A stretch of DNA of 59,140 nucleotides. Source: Chthoniobacteraceae bacterium. GTDB taxonomy: Bacteria; Verrucomicrobiota; Verrucomicrobiia; Chthoniobacterales; Chthoniobacteraceae. The stretch lies in contig CANFTB010000030.1 in NCBI GenBank assembly GCA_947449735.1, positions 1 through 59,140 on the forward strand. The letters are read 5' to 3'. A model generated the notes under the pieces. That model did not search any database, was not told where the DNA came from, and saw nothing but the letters and a program-made list of their open reading frames with translations. This document shows positions 40,735 to 48,488 of the stretch, in pieces. Every line of letters starts with the position of its first letter. The first letter of the stretch is position 1. A program made the translations under genes and the position numbers.

Positions 40735-41598
40735 TTAGAGGCTGACGCTCTGGATCAACGCCTGATTCGCAGAGAAGACGTTGGACGTGAAGCCTGTGAG
40801 CCTGTTCACATCTGCCTGGGATACGCCGCAGCTAGACAGAACCATTGCCGGAGTGACCATCGGAGAAAGCGAACTGGAAGCCTCTTGTTTCAAACCATCC
40901 AGAATGGTCTGGGTGGAGGAATAGGGAGGATAATTGGAAAGGGTGGAAACGCTCGAAGAGGAGGTGCTCAAACCCCGGGTGAGCTTGCTGGAATCGACTG
41001 ATCCGGCTGCGCTTGCGAGATTGGTCTGCGCCGAGGAAAGGGCCGTCTGGGCGGAAGAGACATTACCCGTCTGGAAGGCGGCCTGGAGGGCGCGGATGTC
41101 GGAGAAACTCTGGGATCCGGAGGCGACTGTGTTGGAGTCCGCCGTCGCCGCCATCGCCAGCCCCACAGAGAATGCGCGGAGGGAGGACTGAGCCTGGGCC
41201 ATGTTTCCCGATGCCACAGCCGATTGAACGGAGGCCAGTTGCGTGGAGGAGGAACCCGTTTGGGAACCGGCGTCAGCGCCCACCGATCCGCCCTGCAAAC
41301 GGCTAGTCAGGCTGTTCATGGCGGTCTGAGCATCCGCCAGATTGCCGGTCAGCACCGAAGCGGTAACCGAATGGAAATCCCTTTTGACCGAGGCGTTTTG
41401 AGTCACCGGGTCGAATCCGTTGACCGCCGCGACGGAGGAGTCCCGCATGAAAACCGTCAAGGCAGACCTAGCGGCAGACTTGTCGCCGGAACGCACGGCT
41501 TCCTGAAGAGCAACGAAATGGTGGGCATACTGAATCGCCTGCACCTGGAGGATTTCGCCGCCAAGACCATAACCAGAAGAAATTTTAGTGACGCCCAT
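40735..41598 (-). CDS. helical-repeat protein of unknown function
   Basis: This 287-residue protein has no signal peptide and no membrane segment. It contains at least four imperfect repeats of about 30 residues with the core LQxAxxSGNxxxAQxAL (for example VTASVLTGNLADAQTAM, VQSAVASGNMAQAQSSL, LQAAFQTGNVSSAQTAL). Each probably forms a helix-turn-helix pair, giving an alpha-solenoid. Serine and alanine make up much of the rest. It stands alone, with AT-rich sequence upstream (41600-41770). I do not recognise a characterised family, though similar SGN..AQ repeats occur in other environmental bacteria. Confidence 0.65.
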   Translation of the reverse strand: MGVTKISSGYGLGGEILQVQAIQYAHHFVALQEAVRSGDKSAARSALTVFMRDSSVAAVNGFDPVTQNASVKRDFHSVTASVLTGNLADAQTAMNSLTSRLQGGSVGADAGSQTGSSSTQLASVQSAVASGNMAQAQSSLRAFSVGLAMAATADSNTVASGSQSFSDIRALQAAFQTGNVSSAQTALSSAQTNLASAAGSVDSSKLTRGLSTSSSSVSTLSNYPPYSSTQTILDGLKQEASSSLSPMVTPAMVLSSCGVSQADVNRLTGFTSNVFSANQALIQSVSL

Positions 41599-41789
41599 AG
41601 TCGTTAAATATTGAGGTCAAATAGTTTATGATTGATAAAGTAAAGCACGCGGAGCTGCACCAAAGAGGGGGCGCTGTCTGAGAACAATCTTTGATTAGCA
41701 CCGCGCCTCAACAGTGTAAAGCTTCTTTAGAAAGCAAAGGCAAACCAATAAGAAATCCTTATTTATAATTTGGCGCGAGCAGCGCGTCC

Positions 41790-42686
41790 CTACTGCTTGA
41801 GCAACTCCGCGCAGGTCGCGTTGAACCATTGCACGGACTTTGCAATGTCCGGCACCGAGTCTTCCCAGTTGAACTCGTACTCCACGCAAATCGCTCCCTT
41901 GAACTTCTGCCGCTTGAGTTCGGCGAGCATGCCCTTCGCATTGCTCACCCCCGTACCCCAAGGCAGGTCGTGGCCGCTGAGGGCGGCCTGGTCCAGGTCC
42001 TTGAAGTGCAGCGCGATCACCCGCCCCTCGAGTTTCCGTAGGGATTCCACGGGATCCAAGCCGGAGCGAACCCAGTGGCCCACGTCGGCGCAGGCCCCTA
42101 GAAGGGGGCTGCGGCCCTGCACCGCGGCCAGCACCGTGTCAGGATGCCAGTAGAAGCTCTTCGGACCGGGATGATTGTGAATGGCGACCTGGATATTGTA
42201 CTCCTTGGCGAGCTTCTCCACGACGTCCATCACCGGCGCAAGTTCCTCCATCTTATTGTGCACCTCGGGCTCCGCCACGAGCACCTTGATTCCCATGCGC
42301 TTGGCTCCCTCGAAAATCTTGCGGCTCTCCTCGATGTCCAAGACGGGCTTCACCACCCCCATGTTCACAAACACGGGGGAGATTCCCTTTTCCTGCATCC
42401 TCGCCCGAATCGCCGCGAAATCGGCCTCTGAAAGGTTCACCGTGGGCGACTTTGAAATTTTGCCCTCCGAGTCCGTCAGGTTGACGTTCCCCGAGATGCT
42501 CATGTGCCTGGCTCCCACGCTTGCCGTCTTTTGGATGGCGTCGAAAATCGAGAACTTTTGGAACGTGTAAGAATGCACCGCGAGAGTGAATCCGAGCTGC
42601 TCGGCGGGATCCTCGGCGCACTGGGCGCTGGAGGATAGAAAGGCGGCGGAGAGAAGAGACACCGCTAGGATGAAGGTCTTTTTCAT
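41790..42686 (-). CDS. secreted sugar phosphate isomerase/epimerase-like protein
   Basis: This 298-residue protein has a signal peptide (about 1-23, ending CAE) and a TIM barrel of the xylose isomerase-like (AP endonuclease 2) superfamily. Metal ligands fit LVAEPEVHN, VAIHNHPG, CADVGHWVRSG and VEYEFNWE. Exported members are frequent in Verrucomicrobiota and Planctomycetota, where they may act on sugars in the periplasm; the substrate is not known. It lies 106 bp downstream of jag on the same strand but probably is not part of that operon. Confidence 0.85.
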   Translation of the reverse strand: MKKTFILAVSLLSAAFLSSSAQCAEDPAEQLGFTLAVHSYTFQKFSIFDAIQKTASVGARHMSISGNVNLTDSEGKISKSPTVNLSEADFAAIRARMQEKGISPVFVNMGVVKPVLDIEESRKIFEGAKRMGIKVLVAEPEVHNKMEELAPVMDVVEKLAKEYNIQVAIHNHPGPKSFYWHPDTVLAAVQGRSPLLGACADVGHWVRSGLDPVESLRKLEGRVIALHFKDLDQAALSGHDLPWGTGVSNAKGMLAELKRQKFKGAICVEYEFNWEDSVPDIAKSVQWFNATCAELLKQ

Positions 42687-42792
42687 GGGGGGTAGTGGAT
42701 CACTAGAAAAGCCCCGTAAACACGAGGCGTCAAAGCAGAAAGCGGAGCGCGGCCTTCCGGCGCCCAGCCAGGGGGCGGCGTCCTTGGCGGCC

Positions 42793-43257
42793 TCAGGAGC
42801 GGCGCTTGAGCACCACCCTTTTCAAACGCGCGTTCTCGGACGGGCTCCACGTCATGATCTCGGGGTCGTCGGCAAAGGCGTTGTGCACGATCCTGCGCTC
42901 GTAGGCGTTCATAGGCTCCATCTGCAGCGGACGGCCGTTCATGCGCACGGACTGCGCCAGCTCCCGCACCCTGGTCACGAGCCTGTCCTCCTGCATGGCG
43001 CGGTAGTGCTCCACATCGACCTGGATCTTCGGGGCGTCCTTGCTGTTTGCCAGAAGCATGCGGTTGAGCAGCATCTGCAAATCTTCAAGCACCCTTCCCT
43101 CGGGGCCAATCAGGCGGTCCTTGTCGGCGCTGAAAATCTGCAGCACTACGCAGGATTCTTCCCGGGTCTCCTGCACCTCGCAGAAGAAGCCCAGCAAACC
43201 CAGCATCGTCTCGAGTGTTTCGCGTGGATCCAAAGTCATAGGGGAGGGCGCCGGCAT
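42793..43257 (-). CDS. jag: Jag/KhpB RNA-binding protein (KH-R3H)
   Basis: Jag (KhpB, EloR) is a small RNA-binding protein encoded after yidC in many bacteria. A KH-like domain (about 20-85, with LIGPEGRVLEDLQMLLNRML) is followed by an R3H domain (MNAYERRIVHNAF). The N-terminal Jag domain found in firmicutes is missing. I chose ATG 43257, giving 154 residues, because GGAGGT lies 7 nt before it; a GTG 9 bp upstream overlaps that ribosome site. It directly follows yidC. Confidence 0.9.
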   Translation of the reverse strand: MPAPSPMTLDPRETLETMLGLLGFFCEVQETREESCVVLQIFSADKDRLIGPEGRVLEDLQMLLNRMLLANSKDAPKIQVDVEHYRAMQEDRLVTRVRELAQSVRMNGRPLQMEPMNAYERRIVHNAFADDPEIMTWSPSENARLKRVVLKRRS

Positions 43258-43264
43258 GGCGCTC

Positions 43265-43270
43265 ACCTCC
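43265..43270 (-). promoter_or_regulatory. ribosome binding site of jag
   Basis: GGAGGT on the minus strand is a full Shine-Dalgarno match, 7 nt from ATG 43257. It overlaps the last base of the yidC stop codon, so jag translation is close-coupled to yidC. It decides the start of jag against the overlapping GTG at 43266. Confidence 0.8.
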
Positions 43271-45042
43271 TATATGCCTCCACCGGAGACAACCTGCAAG
43301 CCAGAGCGTTGTTTTCGATTGGTAAGAAGCAACTGGACGATCGTGAAAACGTTTTGCACCGTCCAGTACAGTGCCAACCCAGAGGCGTAGTTATAGCAGA
43401 ACACCACGAAGATCAGCGGCATGAACATGAACATGCGCTGCTGCACGGGATCCCCGGTCTTTGGGGTGAGCCGCATCTGGTAAAGCATGGTGCCGGCCAT
43501 CAAAATTGGCAGCACGTTGATCGGGAAACCGGCCACCATGGCGACCGTGTCGGGCTGGGAAAGGTCGGTTACCCAGAGGAAGGGGCTGTTGCGCAACTCC
43601 ACCGCTTTCCCAAGCATGTTGTAGAAGCCGAAGAAGATCGGAATCTGGACCACCATCGGGAGGCAGCCCGCCATCGGGTTCACCCCGTGTTTTTTGTAGA
43701 GCCCCAGAAGCTCCTGGTTCATGCGGGTCGGATCGTCCGCGTATTTCTCCCGGAGCGCCGTCATCTTCGGCTGCAGCGCCTGCATCTTCTTCATCGACTC
43801 GGTGGACTTGTTTTGCATCGGCCACATCAGCGTCTTGATGATGAGGGTGAGCACGATGATCGCCGCAGCGTAGGAACCCAGCATCGCGTGCAGCCCGCCC
43901 ATGGAGGACAGCAGGATCTTGCTCACGAAGCCGAACATCCCAAAATCCATGATCTGCTCCTGGCCGCCCCCCAGTTCCCGCAACCGCGAGTGTTCGCGGG
44001 GACCGGAGTACACCACAAACTTGCGGACCAGGTCCTTACCCGGTTCCAGCACCGTGGCGCCGAAGCGCAGGGCGCCGTCCACGGCGAGCGGCACTACGCC
44101 GTCGCCGGAGCGGCCGCCGCCGGTCCATTCGTCCTTGGAGATCTGGAAAGGCCGGGCGAGCGCCTCAGCCGCGGGATCGCCCACGGGGGTCAAAATCGTG
44201 CTGTAATACTGGTTGGTGACCCCTGCCCACTGAATCTGGCCGGCGTCCTGGTACACCGGGCGGGGCTGCTTGTTGAACCCGAGGAAGCCGCCGCCGGAAA
44301 ACCAGTTTACATCGGTGTACTTGGCCGCGCCGGCACTCATGCGGCTGAAACCGGTGTAGAGAGGCATGTCCTTGATGTGCAGCGCCGCGGCGGAACCTGC
44401 GCGGTACGCATAGGCGGGCACGGTCGCGGGAGCGGTGCCCCGGTTTACAAAGCGCACCTCCAGTTCCAGCCGGTAGGCGGCTGATGGCTTGCCCTCCGCG
44501 GAGGGCTGGAGCGTGTATTTTTTCTCCACGGCGATCTGCCTGGCATCCGTGCGCCTGAAGGTAATGCTTTTGCGATCAGCCGCCACCTCCGTCTCGTAAG
44601 AATCCAGAACCGCCGTCTCAAAGCTTTCGGTGATGGCTCCAATGGGGATCCCGCCGAATTCATTCAGCAAAAGAGGCGTTTTGCCTTCGCTCAAGTGCTT
44701 GAGCAATTTGACCTGGGAGACACCGCCGCCGAGGTTGCTGAAGCTCCACTCCACGTCGTCATCCGAGAGAACCTCGGTGACCTTGGGCAGGACGGGCCCT
44801 GCGGAGGCAGGCGCTTGGGCTGCGGCCGTGATGGGGACCGCGGTGCCCGGGGCCGGCGAAGAGGCTGCGCCTGGAGCCGCGGAGGGAGTCGCCGGGCCGG
44901 CTGCAGCTTCCTGGGCCAGCTGCGCGGAGGCCGCCTTTTCCTGCGACAGCCGGGTCTGCTCCATTTGCTTTGAATAAAACAACTGCCAGACCACCAGCAC
45001 GACGATGGCAAAAGCCACTCCAATTTTTCCCGTTCGATCCAT
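43270..45042 (-). CDS. yidC: membrane protein insertase YidC
   Basis: YidC inserts proteins into the inner membrane alone or with SecYEG. This 590-residue protein has an N-terminal helix (about 6-22), an Ala/Pro-rich linker, a large periplasmic P1 domain as in Gram-negative bacteria (about 90-370), and a C-terminal five-helix core. The core includes LHAMLGSYAAAIIVLTLIIK, MQNKSTESMKKMQALQPKM, the GCLPMVVQIPIFFGFYNML block and ALYWTVQNVFTIVQ. ATG 45042 (MDRTGK) is the likely start. The gene sits 35 bp after yidD. Confidence 0.95.
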   Translation of the reverse strand: MDRTGKIGVAFAIVVLVVWQLFYSKQMEQTRLSQEKAASAQLAQEAAAGPATPSAAPGAASSPAPGTAVPITAAAQAPASAGPVLPKVTEVLSDDDVEWSFSNLGGGVSQVKLLKHLSEGKTPLLLNEFGGIPIGAITESFETAVLDSYETEVAADRKSITFRRTDARQIAVEKKYTLQPSAEGKPSAAYRLELEVRFVNRGTAPATVPAYAYRAGSAAALHIKDMPLYTGFSRMSAGAAKYTDVNWFSGGGFLGFNKQPRPVYQDAGQIQWAGVTNQYYSTILTPVGDPAAEALARPFQISKDEWTGGGRSGDGVVPLAVDGALRFGATVLEPGKDLVRKFVVYSGPREHSRLRELGGGQEQIMDFGMFGFVSKILLSSMGGLHAMLGSYAAAIIVLTLIIKTLMWPMQNKSTESMKKMQALQPKMTALREKYADDPTRMNQELLGLYKKHGVNPMAGCLPMVVQIPIFFGFYNMLGKAVELRNSPFLWVTDLSQPDTVAMVAGFPINVLPILMAGTMLYQMRLTPKTGDPVQQRMFMFMPLIFVVFCYNYASGLALYWTVQNVFTIVQLLLTNRKQRSGLQVVSGGGI

Positions 45043-45077
45043 AATCAATAATTCTTAAAAAATTCCGCTACCGGGCG

Positions 45078-45350
45078 TCAGCCTGCCCGGTTCGAGCGCC
45101 AGCGGACGCTCCGCAACACAACCGGCACGGGATCCATTCCGGCCCCACCCCAGGGATGGCACCGAGCCAGACGCCGCACCCCCAGCCAGCTTCCCCTGCA
45201 GGCTCCGTGGATTTGCAAGGCTTCCAAAAAATACTGGGAACAACTGGGTTCGAAGCGGCACCCGCATCCCGGCCCGCCGACGACGTGGAGCACCGGAGAA
45301 AGCACCCTTTGGTAGGACCGAATCAAAAACTGTAAAAGACCGGTGATCAC
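45078..45350 (-). CDS. yidD: membrane protein insertion efficiency factor YidD
   Basis: YidD is a small peripheral protein that aids membrane insertion with YidC. The family core is complete: [37 protein letters not shown] and the [18 protein letters not shown] block with its cysteines. It starts at GTG 45350, which overlaps the rnpA stop by 4 bp (GTGA), so the two are translationally coupled. Its 90 residues fit the family. Longer upstream starts lie inside rnpA in another frame and are not likely. Confidence 0.92.
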   Translation of the reverse strand: MITGLLQFLIRSYQRVLSPVLHVVGGPGCGCRFEPSCSQYFLEALQIHGACRGSWLGVRRLARCHPWGGAGMDPVPVVLRSVRWRSNRAG

Positions 45351-45706
45351 AAAAGTACTCCGGCGCGGCGGGCAAGCTTGCACCATTCCAAATCGAGTTC
45401 GGCAAACGTGGCCTGCGAGGCGCGGAAGCGGGCAACGGTCACGCACCAAACGCTCCCCTGAACCTCGCGCTGGTGCGCCTGCTGTATGTGACGAATTCGG
45501 CGCCGGACGCGGTTGCGAACGACGGCCCCTCCAACTTTGCGCGAGGTCACCACACCGAAACGGACGTCCGGGCCAGCCTCCACAGCAACGGCACGCCAGA
45601 CGCCCAATACGAGCCATTTCCCCGAAAACGACACGCCTTCCTCGCGCACCCGGCGAAACTCGCCGGACCGCTTCAGGCGCACCAATTTTCGAGGGGTGCT
45701 TTCCAT
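45347..45706 (-). CDS. rnpA: ribonuclease P protein component
   Basis: RnpA is the protein part of RNase P, which matures tRNA 5' ends. This 119-residue protein has [11 protein letters not shown] at the start and the RNA-binding signature [15 protein letters not shown] near residue 60, which includes the RNR motif. ATG 45706 is used; it lies inside the second of two tandem hairpins between rpmH and rnpA (45698-45739), which may affect translation. The gene overlaps yidD by 4 bp and lies 45 bp after rpmH. Confidence 0.93.
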   Translation of the reverse strand: MESTPRKLVRLKRSGEFRRVREEGVSFSGKWLVLGVWRAVAVEAGPDVRFGVVTSRKVGGAVVRNRVRRRIRHIQQAHQREVQGSVWCVTVARFRASQATFAELDLEWCKLARRAGVLL

Positions 45707-45739
45707 TGGAATGGAATGCTTTCCATTGGCATGGAAAGC
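45698..45739 (-). repeat. tandem hairpins overlapping the rnpA start
   Basis: A 20-bp unit starting GCTTTCCATTGG occurs twice (45698-45717, 45718-45737, two mismatches). Each copy is itself an inverted repeat. The upstream one (arms 45718-45726 and 45731-45739, 4-nt loop) is perfect over 9 bp. The other (arms 45698-45706 and 45711-45719) has one mismatch and contains the rnpA ATG. The stems could hide the rnpA start in the rpmH-rnpA mRNA. Confidence 0.7.
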
Positions 45740-45751
45740 CGCCGGCGCAGC

Positions 45752-46024
45752 CTAGGCCGCCTTATGCGCTGCGGCCCCGGTCGCTTTGCGCACCGAACGC
45801 AGAGCGGCGCGGCGCTGCTTGCGCTGGACCTGCGCCTTGGCAGCGTTGTTGTGCTGGTCGGTCTGACGCTCAAAGTGAATTTCCACGCCCTTGGGCATCA
45901 AACGCTGACGCCCGCGCTGACGGCGGCGGGAAAGAATGGCCCGGCCGTTCTTGGTCTTCATGCGGGTGCGGAACCCGAACTGCTGTTTGCGGGTGCGCTT
46001 GGAGGGCTGGTACGTGCGTTTCAT
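45752..46024 (-). CDS. rpmH: ribosomal protein bL34 with C-terminal extension
   Basis: The first 44 residues are a normal bL34: [20 protein letters not shown], then [22 protein letters not shown]. But the frame goes on for another 46 residues ([16 protein letters not shown] to the end HKAA) before the stop. The extension is basic (many Lys, Arg and Gln) and could still bind rRNA. Ordinary bL34 is 44-46 residues long. The gene heads the rnpA-yidD-yidC-jag operon and has a clear sigma-70-like promoter upstream. Confidence 0.9.
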   Translation of the reverse strand: MKRTYQPSKRTRKQQFGFRTRMKTKNGRAILSRRRQRGRQRLMPKGVEIHFERQTDQHNNAAKAQVQRKQRRAALRSVRKATGAAAHKAA

Positions 46025-46077
46025 AACTCAAATTTTCTCAAAACTGTGGATGCTTCCCGACAAAAAATGGGAGGGGG

Positions 46078-46105
46078 ATACTAGGGAGGGACTGCTGTTT
46101 GTCAA
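46078..46105 (-). promoter_or_regulatory. sigma-70-type promoter of the rpmH operon
   Basis: On the minus strand, TTGACA (revcomp of 46100-46105) and TAGTAT (revcomp of 46078-46083) are separated by 16 bp. The -10 lies 53 bp upstream of the rpmH ATG. The -35 is perfect and the -10 matches TATAAT at the key first and last positions. Confidence 0.7.
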
Positions 46106-46221
46106 CGCTACATCGATTGAAAGGTTCCCTCCCAGCCTCGGTACCGCAGCCCAACCGATCCTCCCGGCTTCCCGTCACCTGCCACAAACATAAAGCAGTG
46201 CAGCAGACGGGCAGGAGACAC

Positions 46222-47265
46222 TCAGGGCGCCGGAGCGTCCTTGACGCAGCGGAAACCAGTGTGCGAAAGCCCCGTATCCGGTGAAGTCTTCTGGCGGGCG
46301 CTGGGCCGGTACCCCTTGCAATACATATCGCTGCAAAGAAAAGACCCGCCCCGCCCCACGCGCTTGACCACCCCCGGTTCCGCGGGGTCATAGCTGTCCG
46401 CGGGCCCCTGCGGGTTGTCCCGCGGGCTGTGCAGGTAGTAATCCGGCCGGTACCAATCCGCCACCCATTCCCAGACATTCCCGGCCATGTCGCACAAACC
46501 GTAACCGTTCGGGGGAAACGAGCCCACGGGAGCAGTTCCCGCGAATCCGTCCTGCGCCGTGTTCTCCGAGGGAAACTGTCCCTGCCAGATGTTCATCATC
46601 CAAAGTCCCTTTGGAAAACGTTCCCGCCCCCAGGGATAAGGGTTCTGCTCCAAGCCGCCCCGTGCGGCGTACTCCCACTCCGCCTCCGTGGGGAGGCGCT
46701 TGCCCGCCCATTGGGCATAGGCGACGCAGTCGTAGTATGAGACATGCACCACTGGGTGCGCCCCTCGGGCCTTGATGTCGGAATCCGGCCCCTCGGGATG
46801 CCGCCAGTTGGCCCCCTTCTGGTAGCGCCACCACTGCATATGGTCGTTCAGCGACTCCACCCGCTCCAGCGGGGTGAACACCACCGAACCCGGCACCAAA
46901 CTCTCCTCGGGAACCCCGGGAAACTGCGACGCCTCGGGCTTCTTTTCCGCCGTGGTCATGTAGCCCGTGGCCTCGACAAACTTTGCGAACTGGTCGTTGG
47001 TCACTTCATAACGGTCCATCCAGAAGCCGCGCACCTTCACATCATGCAGGGGACGCTCGTCGGGCTGCCCGTCGTTCGCGCCCATGGTGAATTTTCCCGC
47101 GGGAATCCACGCCATGTCGGCTCCCAGAGGGTTGCTGAGGGCCCTGCGCGTCTGCTGCTGCGAAAGCACACGACGCGCCTCCTTGGCCACCCAAATGGCC
47201 GCAAGCCCTATTCCGGCAACGCCCACCGCGGCAATTAACAAGGCTGAACGTGTGGCTGGCTTCAT
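46222..47265 (-). CDS. membrane-anchored formylglycine-generating enzyme (SUMF1-like)
   Basis: This 347-residue protein has an N-terminal helix (about 7-27), then a full FGE-sulfatase domain from MAWIPAGKFTMGA to the end. Motifs include FWMDRYEVTN, GKRLPTEAEWEYAARGG, DMAGNVWEWVADW and GRGGSFLCSDMYCKGYRPSAR. The last holds Cys311 and Cys316, at the spacing of the catalytic cysteine pair of true FGEs. So it may activate sulfatases by making formylglycine, in the periplasm. Many relatives lack the cysteines and have other roles. No sulfatase gene is in the window. It is divergent from the mutarotase gene. Confidence 0.85.
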   Translation of the reverse strand: MKPATRSALLIAAVGVAGIGLAAIWVAKEARRVLSQQQTRRALSNPLGADMAWIPAGKFTMGANDGQPDERPLHDVKVRGFWMDRYEVTNDQFAKFVEATGYMTTAEKKPEASQFPGVPEESLVPGSVVFTPLERVESLNDHMQWWRYQKGANWRHPEGPDSDIKARGAHPVVHVSYYDCVAYAQWAGKRLPTEAEWEYAARGGLEQNPYPWGRERFPKGLWMMNIWQGQFPSENTAQDGFAGTAPVGSFPPNGYGLCDMAGNVWEWVADWYRPDYYLHSPRDNPQGPADSYDPAEPGVVKRVGRGGSFLCSDMYCKGYRPSARQKTSPDTGLSHTGFRCVKDAPAP

Positions 47266-47342
47266 ATTTAAACTGTATCAGCCACCTAAATCTGCGCAAC
47301 CTGTCGCTTGGGAGTCTTCCCAAACCTTTGCCCCTCTCCGTC

Positions 47343-48254
47343 ATGCACGCTCCGAACTACGACCGCTGGAACACCCCGCCCCACTCCACCCTTTCAACCT
47401 CACCGGACGGACTCCCCCTCCTCAGAATCAGTGGAAACTTCGGTACCGCCACCTTTTCCCCCCAAGGCGCGCATCTGGTCGAATTCACACCCGCAGGTCA
47501 GTCCCCCTGCCTGTTTGTGAGCCGCAACAGCCTTTTCGCACCCGGAAAAGCCATCCGCGGTGGAATTCCAGTGATTTTCCCATGGTTCGGCCCCAGGCAG
47601 GGGCACCCCGAGTCGCCGATGCACGGCCTCGTGCGCACCCGCCCTTGGAAAATCGAGTCCGTTGACGTCCCAGAACAAGGACCGGCAGTGGTGCGTTTTT
47701 CCTTCGAGGCCTGTGAGGAAACGCTGTCCCTGTGGCCGCATCCCTTTGCGCTCACACTCGAATTCCGCCTGAGCGACCGTCTTGAAATCGACTGGACCGT
47801 GCGCAACACCGGGCCACATCCTTTTCATTTTGAGCAGGCTCTGCACCCGTACTTTCCGGTGGGGGACGTCCACTCCGCCTCGGTTCGAGGACTGCGGGGC
47901 GCCGAATATCTGGACAAGACAGACGGGATGAAACTGAAAACAGAGAGCACCGAGTTGATTGCCTTTCAGGGAGAAACCGACCGCCTGTATCTGGACACCG
48001 CCGCCGATTGCATCCTGGATGCCCCGGCTCTGGGGCGACGACTGAAAGTGGAAAAATCGGGCTCCCAAAGCAGCGTGGTGTGGAACCCGTGGATCGCGAA
48101 AGCGGCGGCGCTTCCGGACATGGCCGATGAGGAATGGCAGGCTTTTGTCTGCGTGGAACAGGTCAACGCATCCCGCAATACCGTCTCGCTGGACCCGGGG
48201 GCGTCCCACTTTTTCTCAGTCCGCTACATTTTTTCAGACCTCCCAGCCTCCTGA
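47343..48254 (+). CDS. D-hexose-6-phosphate mutarotase-like protein (YeaD family)
   Basis: This 303-residue protein belongs to the aldose 1-epimerase superfamily, branch YeaD, which interconverts the anomers of hexose 6-phosphates. Family features are AHLVEFTPAGQSPCLFVS, the RGGIPVIFPWFG block, MHGLVRTRPW with its His, EQALHPYFPVGD with catalytic His, and a late Glu (CVEQVN). ATG 47343 is chosen since the upstream GTG at 47250 would overlap the divergent FGE gene start. It is cytoplasmic (no signal peptide). Confidence 0.88.
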   Translation: MHAPNYDRWNTPPHSTLSTSPDGLPLLRISGNFGTATFSPQGAHLVEFTPAGQSPCLFVSRNSLFAPGKAIRGGIPVIFPWFGPRQGHPESPMHGLVRTRPWKIESVDVPEQGPAVVRFSFEACEETLSLWPHPFALTLEFRLSDRLEIDWTVRNTGPHPFHFEQALHPYFPVGDVHSASVRGLRGAEYLDKTDGMKLKTESTELIAFQGETDRLYLDTAADCILDAPALGRRLKVEKSGSQSSVVWNPWIAKAAALPDMADEEWQAFVCVEQVNASRNTVSLDPGASHFFSVRYIFSDLPAS

Positions 48255-48488
48255 TCCGTAGCGAGAGGGGAAAGTCTCTCTCCCCGGAAACCGGCAGGGC
48301 CCCGGAGCGAATCGTAGTTGTTCGCACCCAAGAAAGCGCGCCGGACAGATGAGTTCTCCGATCGACCAGCCAGCATACCATCCAATTAATCAACCCCCAG
48401 TTGAACGCCGACCGCTCCCCCCTGTCTCATCCGAGACATTTCACCTCAGCAAACGCGGTTTGAATTTCCAGCGCAGCCACCGTCTCCC

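Noticed and set aside
42586..44484. A 632-codon plus-strand frame opposite jag and yidC
   Set aside because: The minus-strand genes have clear families and operon order. The plus frame is rich in His, Arg and Gln with no domain.
46040..46056. A DnaA-box-like TGTGGATGC near rpmH, considered as part of oriC
   Set aside because: It is a single imperfect match (7 of 9) and no cluster of boxes, AT-rich unwinding region or dnaA gene is seen.
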